Below, one piece after another: positions 45,960 through 58,655 of a stretch of DNA of 64,000 nucleotides. The position numbers and the translations under genes were made by a program. The notes below the pieces were generated by a model. That model was not told where the DNA came from. It ran no database searches and saw only the letters and a program-made list of their open reading frames with translations. The stretch spans positions 248,001-312,000 of the forward strand of contig CAWCPF010000002.1 of the NCBI GenBank assembly GCA_963797485.1, in the 5' to 3' direction. The number at the start of each line of letters is the position of its first letter. The first letter of the stretch is position 1. Origin of the DNA: CAWAND01 sp963797485 (GTDB taxonomy: Bacteria > Chloroflexota > Anaerolineae > Anaerolineales > E44-bin32).

Positions 45960-45965
45960 TATTAT
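45960..45965 (+). promoter_or_regulatory. -10 box giving a probable leaderless acd transcript
   Basis: TATTAT ends six bases before ATG 45972. Transcription should begin at the start codon; no Shine-Dalgarno is present. Confidence 0.45.
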
Positions 45966-45971
45966 CGCAAT

Positions 45972-48077
45972 ATGCTCGATGCCTTCTTCTCACCCCGCGG
46001 TGTCGCCGTCATCGGGGCATCGCAGACCCCGAGCAAGCTCGGCTACGCCGTCGCCCGCAACCTGGTGATCTCGGGCTACCAGGGCGCGTTGCTCTTCGTC
46101 AACCCCAGCGGCGGCGAACTCTTTGGCCGCCAGATATACCCCGACATTGCCAGCCTGCCCGATCCGGTCGACCTGGCCTTGATCATCATCCCGGCTCCGG
46201 CTGTGCCCGAGGCGCTGGAGGCCTGCGGCCGGCGCGGCATTCGGGCGGCCATCATCGGCTCAGGGGGCTTTCGCGAGGCCGGCCCCGAGGGCGCGGCGCT
46301 CGAGGCGGCGCTGTCTGGAGATCGCCCGGGCACATGCCATGCGCGTCCTGGGACCGAACTGCATCGGCCTGCTCGACACCCATCTCCCCCTCGACACGAC
46401 CTTCCTGCCCCTGCCCGGACCCATTCCGGGCGACATCGCTTTCGTCTCACACTCAGGCGCCATCTGCGAGGCGGTCATCGATTGGGCGCGCGGCCAGGGC
46501 TTCGGCTTGTCTCGCCTCGTCAGCCTGGGGAACCAGATGGATGTCAGCGAAGCCGATGCGATCGGCCCGACGGCGGCTGATCCGCACACCCGCGTGGTGG
46601 CGTTGTACCTCGAAGGGGTGGCCGACGGGGCGGCCTTCATCCGCGAGGCCTCCAAGGTCACAGCCTCAAAACCGGTCGTGGCGGTCAAGGTCGGCCGCTC
46701 GCCCCGCGGCCGGGCGGCGGTCGCCTCGCACACCGGTGCGCTGGCGGGCGAGGACGCCGCCTTCGCCGCCGCATTCCGCAAGGCCGGAGTACTGCGGGCG
46801 GACACGAGCGAGGCGCTGTTCGACTGGGCGCGCGCCCTGGCCTGGTGCCCGCTGCCGGCCGGGCGGAGGGTGGCGGTGCTGACCAACGCCGGGGGACCGG
46901 GCGCCATTGCCGTGGACGCCCTCGATGCACAGGGGCTGGAGCTATCCAACCTCAGCCCCGAATCGACCCAGGCCCTGGCAGCCATGCTGCCCTCGGCGGC
47001 CAGCCTGGCCAACCCGGTGGATATGCTCGCCTCCGCCGGCCCGTACGAGTATTCGCATGCCCTGCAAGTCCTGCTGGCCGACGCCGGCGTCGATGCTGTC
47101 ATGCTGATCCTGCCTCCGCCGCCGGTGAGCACGGCGGCCGATGTCGTCGGGGCGCTGATCCCGGTGATCCAGGCGGCCCGCAAACCGGTGGTCGTGGCCC
47201 TGATGGGTGAAGACCTCATCCTGCAGGCGGCTGGACTACTGCGCCAGTCCCGCATCCCCGACTACCGCTTCCCCGAGCGCGCCGCCTCGGCGTTGCGGGT
47301 GCTGGTCGCGCGCGCCGAGCGCCTGGCCCGCGCACCCGAACCCGCTTACCCAACCTCTGATGTCGACCTGGCCGAGGCGCGCCAGATTGTCCGGGACGCC
47401 GGCGCCGACGACGGGTTCCTTCCGGCCGGGTCCGTATTGAAACTGGCGGCCTGCTACGGCTTGACCGTCCCCTCCTGGCAGACGGCGCACGACCCTGATG
47501 AAGCTGCCCGAGCCGCCGACGCCATCGGGTATCCCATCGCCCTCAAGCTCGCTTCCGCCGAACACACCCACAAATCCGACGTGGGGGGCGTCGTGCTCGG
47601 TTTGGAGTCGGGCGAGCAGGTTCGAGCCGCGTTTGAAGCCCTCGCCCAACGGCTGGCCGGGCCGAACTCAAACGTAGCCCCGCCCGAGGTCCTCATCCAG
47701 GCCATGGCGCCGCCGGGCCAGGAGGTCGATCCTCGGCATGGTGCGCGATCCGCAGTTTGGGCCGCAGATCATGTTCGGCTCGGGTGGCCTGGAAGTCGAG
47801 GGGCTGCGGGACATCGCCTTCGCGCTGCCGCCGCTCACCCCCCTAGAAACCGATCATCTGTTCAACACCACCTGGGCCGGGCGCCGATTGGCCGGCTATC
47901 GCAGCCTCCCACCCGCGGACCGCCAGGCGGTGATTGACAGTCTGGTGCGGCTGGCCCAAATGGCCGACGATCTCCCCGAAGTTGCCGAAATCGAGATCAA
48001 CCCGCTCAGGGTGCTGCCTGCCGGGGAAGGGCGCGTCGGCGCTCGACATCCGCATCCGACTGCGACCCGCCTTGTGA
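45972..48077 (+). CDS. acdA: Acetate/acyl-CoA synthetase (ADP-forming), fused subunits (frameshifted)
   Basis: Converts acyl-CoA, ADP and phosphate to the acid, CoA and ATP, an energy-conserving step in fermentation. ATG 45972 gives MLDAFFSPRGVAVIGASQTP, the CoA-binding domain. The ligase domains carry MRVLGPNCIGLLDT, FVSHSGAICEAVIDWA, SLGNQMDVSEADAIG and SHTGALAGEDAAFAAAF. The ATP-grasp part has YPIALKLASAEHTHKSDVGGVVLG and FGPQIMFGSGG. Breaks occur near 46320, 47730 and 48035; after the last, ALDIRIRLRPAL ends at TGA 48077. About 700 aa, with fused alpha-beta order. Confidence 0.92.
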
Positions 48078-48089
48078 CGTTTTTCACAA
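48072..48089. promoter_or_regulatory. Palindromic operator-like site, copy 5
   Basis: TTGTGACGTTTTTCACAA: arms intact except one base. It overlaps the inferred acd stop codon and lies about 148 bp before the zinc-ribbon gene. Confidence 0.6.
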
Positions 48090-48166
48090 TGTGGGCCGGC
48101 TTGACAACGGTATTGGGAACCTGCGACCGGTCGTGAGCGTCCAGGGAGCATGGGAAACAGGTCAAA

Positions 48167-48195
48167 TTGCCCTCTCGCTGGGGTTGTGTTAAATT
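48167..48195 (+). promoter_or_regulatory. Promoter for the zinc-ribbon protein gene
   Basis: TTGCCC (48167-48172), 17-bp spacer and TAAATT (48190-48195). Start point near 48202, 35 nt before ATG 48237. Confidence 0.4.
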
Positions 48196-48236
48196 CTTGA
48201 CCAACCTACTCCAGCCGGAAGCAGGGGATAGGGCGC

Positions 48237-49959
48237 ATGAACCCGAAAGTTCGGGACAGCCTCGATAACTCGTACGCCCAAGATCTGACATGCTCTATTT
48301 GCGGTCAGAAAACACTCAGTGTTGTTCACCTGGCCGCCTATCCCGACTATGTCAGCTGCACCAATTGCGGTTCCGCCTTTGTAGTCGAGGACAGCGGCGA
48401 ACGCGTGATGTACGGCAAGATCCCGGCGCAATACCCTGAAACGCGGCACTTTGCTCTGCAGCAGTGGGTGTGGCCGGAAGCCATCGCCCGCAAATCAGCC
48501 ACAGAGCGCTCCTCGGGGTCCGGCACCGACGGTTCACCGCGGCCTCAAAACCTGGAGGCCCCCGCCATACCCGCCACGTCGCCAGCTCCCCCCGAGCCGG
48601 CACCCGAGCTCTCCGAGCCGGAGCCCATGGCCGAGCTGGACGCCCGGGATATGCCCGAGACTGCCCCACCGTTTCCAGAGACTCCGGCAGCCGCCGAACC
48701 AGCGGAGTCCATAGCCGATCACGCGCCGGTCTCGCCAAGCTCCCCAACCGCACCCCTCCAGGCGGCGAGCACGGCCGAATCCGAGCTGCGCAGCGCCTTT
48801 GGCCCAGCGCCGGCGGCCGGTCCCGAAAGCGAGGCCGAGCCGAGCCTGGCCAACGGAGAGGATTTGCTCGACAGCCTGTGGGGAGACATGCCTCAAGCCG
48901 CGGGCTCCGCGGCGGCTGGCCCACCGCCCTTGCCGGACTGGGCGGCTGGACTGCCTGACGAACCCGAGCTCGCGCCCGAAGGCGACGATCAGGCGGATGA
49001 GGCCACCTCGTCGCGACTTCATGACTGGGTCGCCCCGCAGCCTGACGAAGCTCGACCGCAAGCGGAGGCCGACAAAACGGCCAATTCTCTCCAGGACGCC
49101 CTCCCCCCATCTGTGGCCCCGTTTGAGGCCGGCGATTGGACCGATGAGGCCCTTGCTTCGCCGACCGCCATGGACGAGCCAGTCGCAGGCATCTCGGATG
49201 ACGCCTCGGCGGCCGCACCCCCCATCGCCCCGGCCGGAGCCCAGCCTGAACTCCGCATTGGATGAAGGGGCCAAGAAGGAGATGGTCCAGGCTTATTGGG
49301 GCGGGACTCATGGACCGGCCAAACCTGCCGAAGAGCCTGCGCCCGCTGAGCCGGGCGCCGCATCTGAACATCACGAGCCGCCTTCCGGCCAGCGCTACCG
49401 GGTGGTTTTGAAAGGCACGAACCCGCGATTCCCGACTGAGGCGTGCGCGCATTGCCAGTACCAGCCTGCGCCGGCCAGGATCCCGGTGGTGGCTTCTTTG
49501 ACCAAGTCCGGCCCGGGGGATCGCCAGATCGGGACCTTGCGCATCCCGGTATGCGCCGACTGTCATCAACGGGCGGCGGCGCGTTCGGAAGAGCAGCAGA
49601 CCTCACGCCTTCAGGCCCACTTGATCGGCGTCCTGGCGGCTCTGGTCCTGGTCGTGTGCGGTCTGGGCTTCAGCCTCATCAACCTGAAAGACAACCTGGG
49701 TGCGGCGCTGGCCGGACTGGTGGTCCTGGCCGTGCTGGGCTACGTCGTCCCCGCCGTGCCCCTCTTACTTAGAGCCAGCCGTCTTCCCATACCCGCGGAC
49801 GCCGTGTACGTTGGCACGACCCTCCGCGTTCCGGGGGACACCGAAGCCACCGAAACAGCTTATGAGTGGCGCAGCCAGGGCTACGCCCGGCGATTCCAAG
49901 ACGCCAACGCCAAGATCGCCGTGAGCGAAGTGACGAAGGTAAGGGACCTCGAAGACTGA
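48237..49959 (+). CDS. Double zinc-ribbon membrane protein of unknown function (frameshifted)
   Basis: About 574 aa from ATG 48237 (MNPKVRDSLDNSYAQDLTCSICG). The N-terminal ribbon is CSICGQKT...CTNCGSAF. A Pro/Ala/Glu/Asp-rich, presumably disordered linker of about 280 residues follows, with acidic motifs. The frame breaks near 49250. The C-terminal part has a second ribbon (CAHCQYQP...CADCHQRAA), two hydrophobic helices (LIGVLAALVLVVCGLGFSLI; LAGLVVLAVLGYVVPAVPLLL) and a basic/acidic tail (FQDANAKIAVSEVTKVRDLED). I do not recognise the family. Another zinc-ribbon gene follows. Confidence 0.75.
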
Positions 49960-50056
49960 GGCCCGCGTTTCACCAATCCCGCTTCAAGGCACTGATCCAG
50001 CGGTCGAAGTAGAGGGGTGTGCGTTGTCATCTCCGTTGGGGACAAGACAGACATCC

Positions 50057-50644
50057 ATGCAGTGCCCCGAATGCGGGGCACGCTTGAACCGGTTGCCGAC
50101 GGTGGACGCCTCAGGATATCTTTTGGTTTGCAGCCAGTGCGACTACCAGCGCTTGGATGAAACCCTGACCGCCGCTGAACCAACGCCTCAACCCCCGGAA
50201 GAAGCCGCGGGTGAAAGCCGTTTTCGGCGCCTGGTGTCCTCGGGCACCCAGCCGTTGTCCCCGGACGGCTGGCCCGATGAATTGCTCGAGTCGCTTCCGC
50301 CCGAGGCCCGGAGTACCCTGACCAAGAAGGCCCCCGAATCCAACTCCCGGCCGCCTGCCGGCGAAGTGCCCTCCCACGTGAAGCGCACCCTGATGGACTA
50401 TGGCTTCGCCGTTGATGAAGATGCCCGCGGGCTGCGCCTGCGGTCTCCAGGCGGCCGTAGGCGACCCGGGACCGGGGACCTGTCGGCCTCGGATGTCGTC
50501 CGCCTGGCGTCGACGCTGGGCGGCGCCCCACCCCCGCCTGAAGAGCGGCGGGAGTGTCCCAAGTGCAAGGCCGTGGTCGCCCGATCCGCCCCGCGCTGTC
50601 CCTGGTGCGGCGCGCCCTTGCTTCCGGACAAACCCGGCGGCTGA
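50057..50644 (+). CDS. Zinc-ribbon protein of unknown function
   Basis: 195 aa from ATG 50057 (MQCPECGARLNRLPTVDASGYLLVCSQCDYQ); a TTG 11 codons upstream is possible. N-terminal CPECG...CSQCDY and C-terminal CPKCKAVV...CPWCGAPLL ribbons flank a middle region with charged helices and RRLVSSGTQPLSPDGWPDELL. It follows the larger zinc-ribbon gene by 97 bp and precedes uvrA. Function is unknown. Confidence 0.7.
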   Translation: MQCPECGARLNRLPTVDASGYLLVCSQCDYQRLDETLTAAEPTPQPPEEAAGESRFRRLVSSGTQPLSPDGWPDELLESLPPEARSTLTKKAPESNSRPPAGEVPSHVKRTLMDYGFAVDEDARGLRLRSPGGRRRPGTGDLSASDVVRLASTLGGAPPPPEERRECPKCKAVVARSAPRCPWCGAPLLPDKPGG

Positions 50645-50706
50645 TTACTTCCCCTATACATTCGATCCGGATCCATCCCGATTGCCGGCCCCTTGAGGGC
50701 CTGCGT

Positions 50707-50712
50707 TATAAT
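50707..50712 (+). promoter_or_regulatory. -10 box for uvrA
   Basis: Perfect TATAAT, with TTGCCG 19 bp upstream as a weak -35. It lies 44 bp before ATG 50757. No SOS box was recognised. Confidence 0.5.
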
Positions 50713-50756
50713 CCGGGGTTGCTTCCCGTTCGGCCCAACCTGGATCAGAAGAACCT

Positions 50757-53648
<2,892 letters not shown>

Positions 53649-53714
53649 CCAAGTGACGACCATGGCCGGGAGTGATCGAGGGCCGGCGCCCGATCGTGCG
53701 CGGGACGGCGCGCG

Positions 53715-54863
53715 TTGAGCCCCGGCGACCCCCGCGCCCTGGCCGATTTCGTCAAGACCCAGGCTCGCGCCGCTGGTTTCCAATTGGCCGGCATCACGAC
53801 GGCCGACCCTCCTGCGCACCACGCCGTTTATCAGGCGTGGGTTCAGGCCGGTCGGCACGGCCAGATGTCTTACCTTGACGCCCCGCGCGCCATAGCCGCA
53901 CGGCGGGAGCCGCGGCACCTGCTCCCCGAGTGCCGGTCCATCCTGGTCGTGGCTGCCTCGTACGCTCCCGAGCAGCCGGTGTCGTCCACTCCCGGTCCGC
54001 ACGTGGCCGCCTACGCACAAGGCGACGACTACCACGCGGTCTTCAAGGCCCGGCTTCAATCGCTGGTTGAGCAAATCCAATCCCATCTGGCCGAGCCGTT
54101 CCCTTACCGTATCTATGTTGACACCGGCCCGATTCTCGAGCGCGAGCTGGCTCAGCGCGCCGGGCTGGGGTGGATCGGAAAGAACACCTGCCTGATCAAT
54201 CCCCAGGCGGGCTCGTACTTTCTCCTGGGCGTGGTGCTCTTGGGCCTAGAACTCGAACCCGATCGAGCCTTCGTGGCCGACCGCTGCGGCGCGTGCACCC
54301 GATGCATCCAGGCCTGCCCAACCGGCTGCATCTTGCCCAACCGAACCCTCGACGCCAGCCGGTGCATCTCGTATCTGACGATTGAACTCAAGGGCCCGGT
54401 GCCTGACGGGCTCAGGCCCGCAACCGAAGGGTGGCTCTTCGGGTGTGATATTTGCCAGGACGTGTGCCCGTGGAATATCCGCTTCTCACAGCCGACGGGC
54501 GACCCAGCTTTCAAGCCCCGGGCGATCGTCGAGTTAACCAGTCTGGATGGGTGGCTTCGCCTCGATCGCCCGACCTACACCGAAGCCCTGCGCGGCAGCC
54601 CGCTCAAGCGGCCCAAGCTGGCCGGCCTTAAGCGCAATGCCAGCCTGGCCGCCGGGCAAGCAGGCAAAGCCGAGCTCGCCCCGGCTCTGATCACGGCTTT
54701 GTTCGATGACGATCCCGTGGTTCGGGAACACGCCGCCTGGGCGCTCGGCAGGATCCACGCCGCCTCTGCCGAAGCCGGCCTCAGAGCGCGGCTGCGCGTC
54801 GAAACCGACCCCGGCGTGGTGAGCACGCTGCTCGAGGCACTCAATGAGCCGCCGTCAGCCTGA
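53715..54863 (+). CDS. queG: Epoxyqueuosine reductase
   Basis: Last step of queuosine synthesis in tRNA, a cobalamin- and Fe-S-dependent reductase, 382 aa from TTG 53715. Blocks are YRIYVDTGPILERELAQRAGLGWIGKNTCLI, a first cluster CGACTRCIQACPTGCIL and a second CDICQDVCPWN, typical of QueG. The C-terminus carries a HEAT-like stretch (DDDPVVREHAAWALGRIHAA), found in many QueG proteins. It lies 66 bp after uvrA and is followed by a terminator. tgt is 16 kb away in the same window. Confidence 0.95.
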   Translation: MSPGDPRALADFVKTQARAAGFQLAGITTADPPAHHAVYQAWVQAGRHGQMSYLDAPRAIAARREPRHLLPECRSILVVAASYAPEQPVSSTPGPHVAAYAQGDDYHAVFKARLQSLVEQIQSHLAEPFPYRIYVDTGPILERELAQRAGLGWIGKNTCLINPQAGSYFLLGVVLLGLELEPDRAFVADRCGACTRCIQACPTGCILPNRTLDASRCISYLTIELKGPVPDGLRPATEGWLFGCDICQDVCPWNIRFSQPTGDPAFKPRAIVELTSLDGWLRLDRPTYTEALRGSPLKRPKLAGLKRNASLAAGQAGKAELAPALITALFDDDPVVREHAAWALGRIHAASAEAGLRARLRVETDPGVVSTLLEALNEPPSA

Positions 54864-54893
54864 AGACTGCACATGACCTGGAAAAGAAAGCAA

Positions 54894-54930
54894 GGGGCCG
54901 TCCCCAAAGGGGCGGTCCCGTCCCCTTTTA
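54894..54930 (+). terminator. Rho-independent terminator after queG
   Basis: GGGGCCGTCCCC, loop AAA, GGGGCGGTCCC, then GTCCCCTTTTA. About 11 bp of stem with two wobble pairs. It is nearly identical in sequence to the terminator at 59696. Confidence 0.7.
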
Positions 54931-55205
54931 TGTTGACCCCCGACTCGGGTTGGCCGCGAAAGCATCCGGGGAGCCATGTCCTTTGAAGACCTGGGGGGCA
55001 TCATGACCGTTACCGGGTTGTTTGGCACCGGGTGCCATCGGTCTTACCCATGGCTCCTGGTCCGATTTGTGGAATTTGCGCCGCTGGGTGTCTTGGTCTG
55101 GAGGCGAGAGGTTCTCAGAAGGAGACGCGGGGTGAGACTTCAACCAAGAGACGGGGCTGTCTCAAGAGCCTATGAGACAGTCATTCGATTCCAGGAGGTC
55201 AGGAC
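54931..55205. other. Non-coding gap between queG terminator and LysM gene
   Basis: 275 bp. A possible 77-codon plus-strand frame exists, but its composition and lack of a start signal do not support a gene. No promoter or repeat was recognised. Confidence 0.4.
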
Positions 55206-55928
55206 TTAGGGTGCCGGCGTCGAAGACGGGGTTGGGGAGAGCGTGCCCGGCCCGGCCGTTGGCGACGAGGTCCAGGTGGGAGTCGGAGTGGCGATGTTGA
55301 CCGGCACGAGCAGCTTTTGGCCGGCCTGGATGGCATTTGGGTCGGTGATCTTGTTCAGCAGGGCGATCGCCTCGGCCGTGCTGTTGAATTGGGAGGCGAT
55401 GGACTGAAGCGAGTCCCCTTGTCGAACGACGTACTCAATTCGAGAACCCGCGATCATGGTCGAGGGCAGGGCTGTCGTCGTGGGCAGTTCGGCCGAGGGC
55501 GGCGGGATGATGATCTCCTGCCCAACCAGGATCGTCGCCGCGTCCGTCAGATCGGGGTTGTAGGCCAGCAGGATGTCCAGGTCAATGTTGAATTTCTGGG
55601 CGATCGAAGACAGGGTATCCCCCTGCTCCACCTTGTACGCCTGCGGACCGGATGGGGTGGGCGTGTCGGTGATCGTCGGAGTCAAGGTGATAGTCGACGT
55701 GTTTGTCGGCGGCAGGGGTGAATTCGTGATCGTCGGCGTCGGGGTCTTGCTCGCCAAGAAGGCAGGCAGCTGGGGTGGATGATCGCCACTGATCCACATG
55801 ACCACCAGCACCAGTCCGGCGATCAGGAGCAGGCCGGCGGCGCCGCCCAAGAATAGTGGCACCAGCCGGTTTCTCCGCCTGCGATAGGCCTGAATCACGT
55901 CGGCAGGGCGTTGTTCGCTTTGGGACAT
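55206..55928 (-). CDS. Membrane-anchored double LysM protein
   Basis: 240 aa from ATG 55928 (MSQSEQRPADVIQAYRRRRNRLV). One hydrophobic helix (LVPLFLGGAAGLLLIAGLVLVVMW) anchors it, with a short basic cytoplasmic part. A Thr/Pro linker leads to two LysM domains (KVEQGDTLSSIAQKFNIDLDILLAYNPDL and VVRQGDSLQSIASQFNSTAEAI) and a TPT-rich tail. LysM binds peptidoglycan or similar polymers, so a wall-associated role is likely. No enzyme domain is attached. Confidence 0.9.
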   Translation of the reverse strand: MSQSEQRPADVIQAYRRRRNRLVPLFLGGAAGLLLIAGLVLVVMWISGDHPPQLPAFLASKTPTPTITNSPLPPTNTSTITLTPTITDTPTPSGPQAYKVEQGDTLSSIAQKFNIDLDILLAYNPDLTDAATILVGQEIIIPPPSAELPTTTALPSTMIAGSRIEYVVRQGDSLQSIASQFNSTAEAIALLNKITDPNAIQAGQKLLVPVNIATPTPTWTSSPTAGPGTLSPTPSSTPAP

Positions 55929-55992
55929 GAGTGGGACTCCCTCCGGCGCGCCCATTGTAACCGAATTGGTGCCCATTTAAGGTCCCCCCCGG

Positions 55993-56958
55993 TCATGGGG
56001 CGCCGGGCGAGCCGTCCAGCCAACGCTGGACAAAGGCCAGCATGCCGGGGAGCAAGGATTCCCAGGTGGCCGATTCGTGCACGCCGGGGACAATCTCGAG
56101 ATCCGGCGCGCTTCCACGTGCCTGCAAAGCATCAGCCAGCTTTTCGGTTGCCGGGCGCGCCCAATCATCGGTCCCTGCCCCCAGAAAAACGTGAGCCGGC
56201 ATCGGGCTCACCGACCCCGCCAAGCCCAGCGGATCATACGCCGGCCGGGGCGAATTGACCGCCAGGGCCGGGCTCAAGGCGACCAGCAGACCGAACATGT
56301 CGCTGTGTCGCAGCCCGATCTCCAGCGACCAGACACCGCCGCGTGAGATGCCCCCGATGGCGCGCCCTCCGGCGTCGCTCCGAACCCGGTAGTGGCTCTC
56401 GACGTACGGGAGCACTTTCTCCAGGAACTCGTCCTCGTACGATCCGGGGCCGCCGTCCGAGTTCGAAAACAGCGGTTCGGGGACCCTCGGCATCACCAAC
56501 ACCCAGTCGGCCCGGCCCAAGGACTCGACCTCCAACGCCTTGACCACGCCCAGATCAACCCAGTGAGTTTGATTGAAGGGTTTTCCATGGAAGAGATACA
56601 AGACCGGGAACGGGCCAGCCCGGTCTGAGTAGCATGGAGGCAGATAGACGAGCACTGGGTTGGGTCCGGGCACATTAAGTCCGGGATAGCTGTCTTCGAC
56701 GATCGTGCCACCCGCCTGCGCGCAGACCGGAGTCGGGGTGAGGCTCGGCGCCGGCGTATGAGAGGGCGAAGGTGTGCTGGCCGGCGTCTGAGTCTGGCTG
56801 GCCGTTGCGACAGGTGCCGTCTCCAGCGGAGGCAGGGACGGGCTCCCCAACGGGCCACAGGCGGAAGCCCCCAGCACCACAGCCAGAAGAACCAGCCGGC
56901 CGCACGGGTTGCGACTCCCATGCGCTAAGCGGCCTCGGATCGGTCTAGAGCGTGCCAA
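55993..56958 (-). CDS. Esterase-D-family lipoprotein hydrolase
   Basis: 321 aa from TTG 56958; a lipobox-like GASAC follows a hydrophobic stretch (LVLLAVVLGASACGP), then a TPS-rich stalk. The alpha/beta-hydrolase part has VLVYLPPCYSD, FPVLYLFHGKPFNQTHW, the nucleophile elbow IGGISRGGVWSLE, an acid in LGAGTDDWA and the final histidine in VPGVHESATWE. It is similar to Fes/EstD-like esterases. It is secreted and lipid-anchored by prediction; the natural ester is unknown. The gap to the LysM gene is 64 bp. Confidence 0.87.
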   Translation of the reverse strand: MARSRPIRGRLAHGSRNPCGRLVLLAVVLGASACGPLGSPSLPPLETAPVATASQTQTPASTPSPSHTPAPSLTPTPVCAQAGGTIVEDSYPGLNVPGPNPVLVYLPPCYSDRAGPFPVLYLFHGKPFNQTHWVDLGVVKALEVESLGRADWVLVMPRVPEPLFSNSDGGPGSYEDEFLEKVLPYVESHYRVRSDAGGRAIGGISRGGVWSLEIGLRHSDMFGLLVALSPALAVNSPRPAYDPLGLAGSVSPMPAHVFLGAGTDDWARPATEKLADALQARGSAPDLEIVPGVHESATWESLLPGMLAFVQRWLDGSPGAP

Positions 56959-57047
56959 GCGCAGCCTCCGTGGTCAAGCGGCCCCACATCATACCTCGGG
57001 CTCAAATCCCCCGACTTCGAACCCATCAATGCCTTGCAGGATCGATC

Positions 57048-57065
57048 TTGTGAATTCCTTCACAA
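57048..57065. promoter_or_regulatory. Palindromic operator-like site, copy 6
   Basis: TTGTGAATTCCTTCACAA, identical to copies 1 and 4. It lies 72 bp before the miaB start, with a TAGAAA -10-like box about 34 bp downstream. Confidence 0.7.
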
Positions 57066-57137
57066 TACGTGTTCGACAGGCGCCTGCCATCGACATGGTA
57101 GAAATCTCGGCCTCAGAGGGAGCGGGAATTCAGGCCG

Positions 57138-58468
57138 ATGAAATACCACATTTGGACCGATGGCTGCCAGATGAACGTGGCCAACTCCCAACGCGTGGCC
57201 TCGGAGCTTGAAAAGCTCGGCTACCGTGCCAGCCGCCGCGCCGAAGAGGCCGACGTCATCGTGCTTAACACCTGCGTGGTGCGCCAGAGCGCCGAGGACA
57301 GGGCCTATGGCCGCATGAGCACCTTGCAGCCTCTCAAGCAGCACCGGCCCGACATGGTCATCAATGTCATGGGCTGCATGGTGGGTGTCGCGGGCGCCCG
57401 GCCCTCGAAGCTGCTTTCCGTATGTGGATGTCTTTTCGCCGCCCTCCGATCCGGGGCCGCTGGTCAAGATCTTCAGACCCAGCAGGGCAAGCAGCTAGAG
57501 GTCCTGGAAACCCAGCGGCGCCACGACCTCATGGATGGCCAACTGGTGCTGCCGTTGGCCGAGCGCGGCCGGCTGGTCGCCGCCCACGTGCCCATCGTCT
57601 ATGGCTGCTCCCACGCCTGCACCTTCTGCATCATCCCCTTCCGGCGCGGCATCGAGCGCTCCCGGCCGGTGGGCGAGATCGCCGCCGAGGTGCGCGCGCT
57701 GGTCGCGCAGGGCGTGAACGAAGTGACCCTGCTGGGCCAGATCGTCGACCGCTACGGCGCGGACGTGCCCGACGGCCCCAACCTGGCTGCCTTGCTGCGC
57801 GTCGTCCACGAGATGGACGGCCTGGAGCGCATCCGCTTTCTGACCTCGCACCCCAACTAGATGACCGACGAGCTGCTGGACACGGTGGCGGCGCTGCCCA
57901 AGGTCTGCGAACACATCGAGGTGCCTGTTCAGGCCGGCGACGACGAAGTGCTGGGCCGCATGAAACGCGGCTACACCGCCGACGATTACCGCCGGCTGGT
58001 GGAGCGAATCCGCTCCAGGCTGCCCGGCGGCTCCATTGCCACCGACATCATCGTCGGCTTCCCCGGCGAGACGGGCGCCGCTTCCAGCCCACCTACGACC
58101 TGCTGGCCGAGCTGCGCTGGACGTCGCGCACCTGGCCCGCTACTCTCCCCGGCCGGGCACGGTTCGGCCGCGCCGCATGCCTGACGACGTGCCCGAAGTC
58201 GAGAAGATGGGGCGCTTCCGCGCGCTGGAGGACCTGCAGGCCGAGGTGGTGGCCGACATCAACCACGGCTACCAGGGGCGACCGTCGACGTGCTGGTCGA
58301 GGCCCGCACAAGGGCAAGTGGAAAGGCCGCACCCGCACCAACAAGCTGGTCTTCTTCGAATCACCAGCACAGCTTCGCGGCAAGGTCGTTCCGGTGATCA
58401 TTGAGCGCGCCAGCCCGTGGAGCATGAACGGCCGGCCCGTGACCGAGGGATTGGCGGCCGCCGCTTGA
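57138..58468 (+). pseudogene. miaB: tRNA-2-methylthio-N6-dimethylallyladenosine synthase, disrupted
   Basis: Radical-SAM methylthiotransferase for A37 of tRNA. ATG 57138 gives MKYHIWTDGCQMNVANSQRV, ADVIVLNTCVVRQSAEDRAYG and NVMGCMVGV. The radical-SAM site is VPIVYGCSHACTFCIIPFRRG. The reading is broken near 57400 and 57470, by an in-frame TAG at 57858 (after FLTSHPN, where Trp or Tyr is expected) and again near 58075, 58140 and 58300. The TRAM-like end (RTNKLVFFESPAQLRGKVVPVIIERA) is present. It is either a true pseudogene or a poorly resolved stretch; the palindrome and spacing upstream look intact. Confidence 0.85.
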
Positions 58469-58551
58469 TCCCGGCGCGGTGCAGACCGCAGACCCCGCAA
58501 ATGTTTATCTCCATCGTTTTGGCCCATTCCTTGCAACCTTCTGTGCCAAGC

Positions 58552-58580
58552 TTGACGCTTAAGACTCGTGGCAGTAACCT
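58552..58580 (+). promoter_or_regulatory. Promoter for NBR1-Ig lipoprotein 1
   Basis: TTGACG (58552-58557), exactly 17 bp, then TAACCT (58575-58580). It precedes ATG 58656 by 75 bp. Confidence 0.5.
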
Positions 58581-58655
58581 ACGCCGCAAGTCTGCCTACG
58601 AGTTCACACTCTCGGGCGGCGCCTGCTGCCCGGCAAACGCATGAGGAGTCGATCC

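Noticed and set aside
54976..55209. Possible 77-aa plus-strand gene
   Set aside because: No ribosome-binding site, no family resemblance, and it overlaps the 3' end of the LysM gene.
57858..57860. In-frame TAG in miaB as possible pyrrolysine or recoding
   Set aside because: The gene has many other breaks and no recoding signal or pyl gene is visible.
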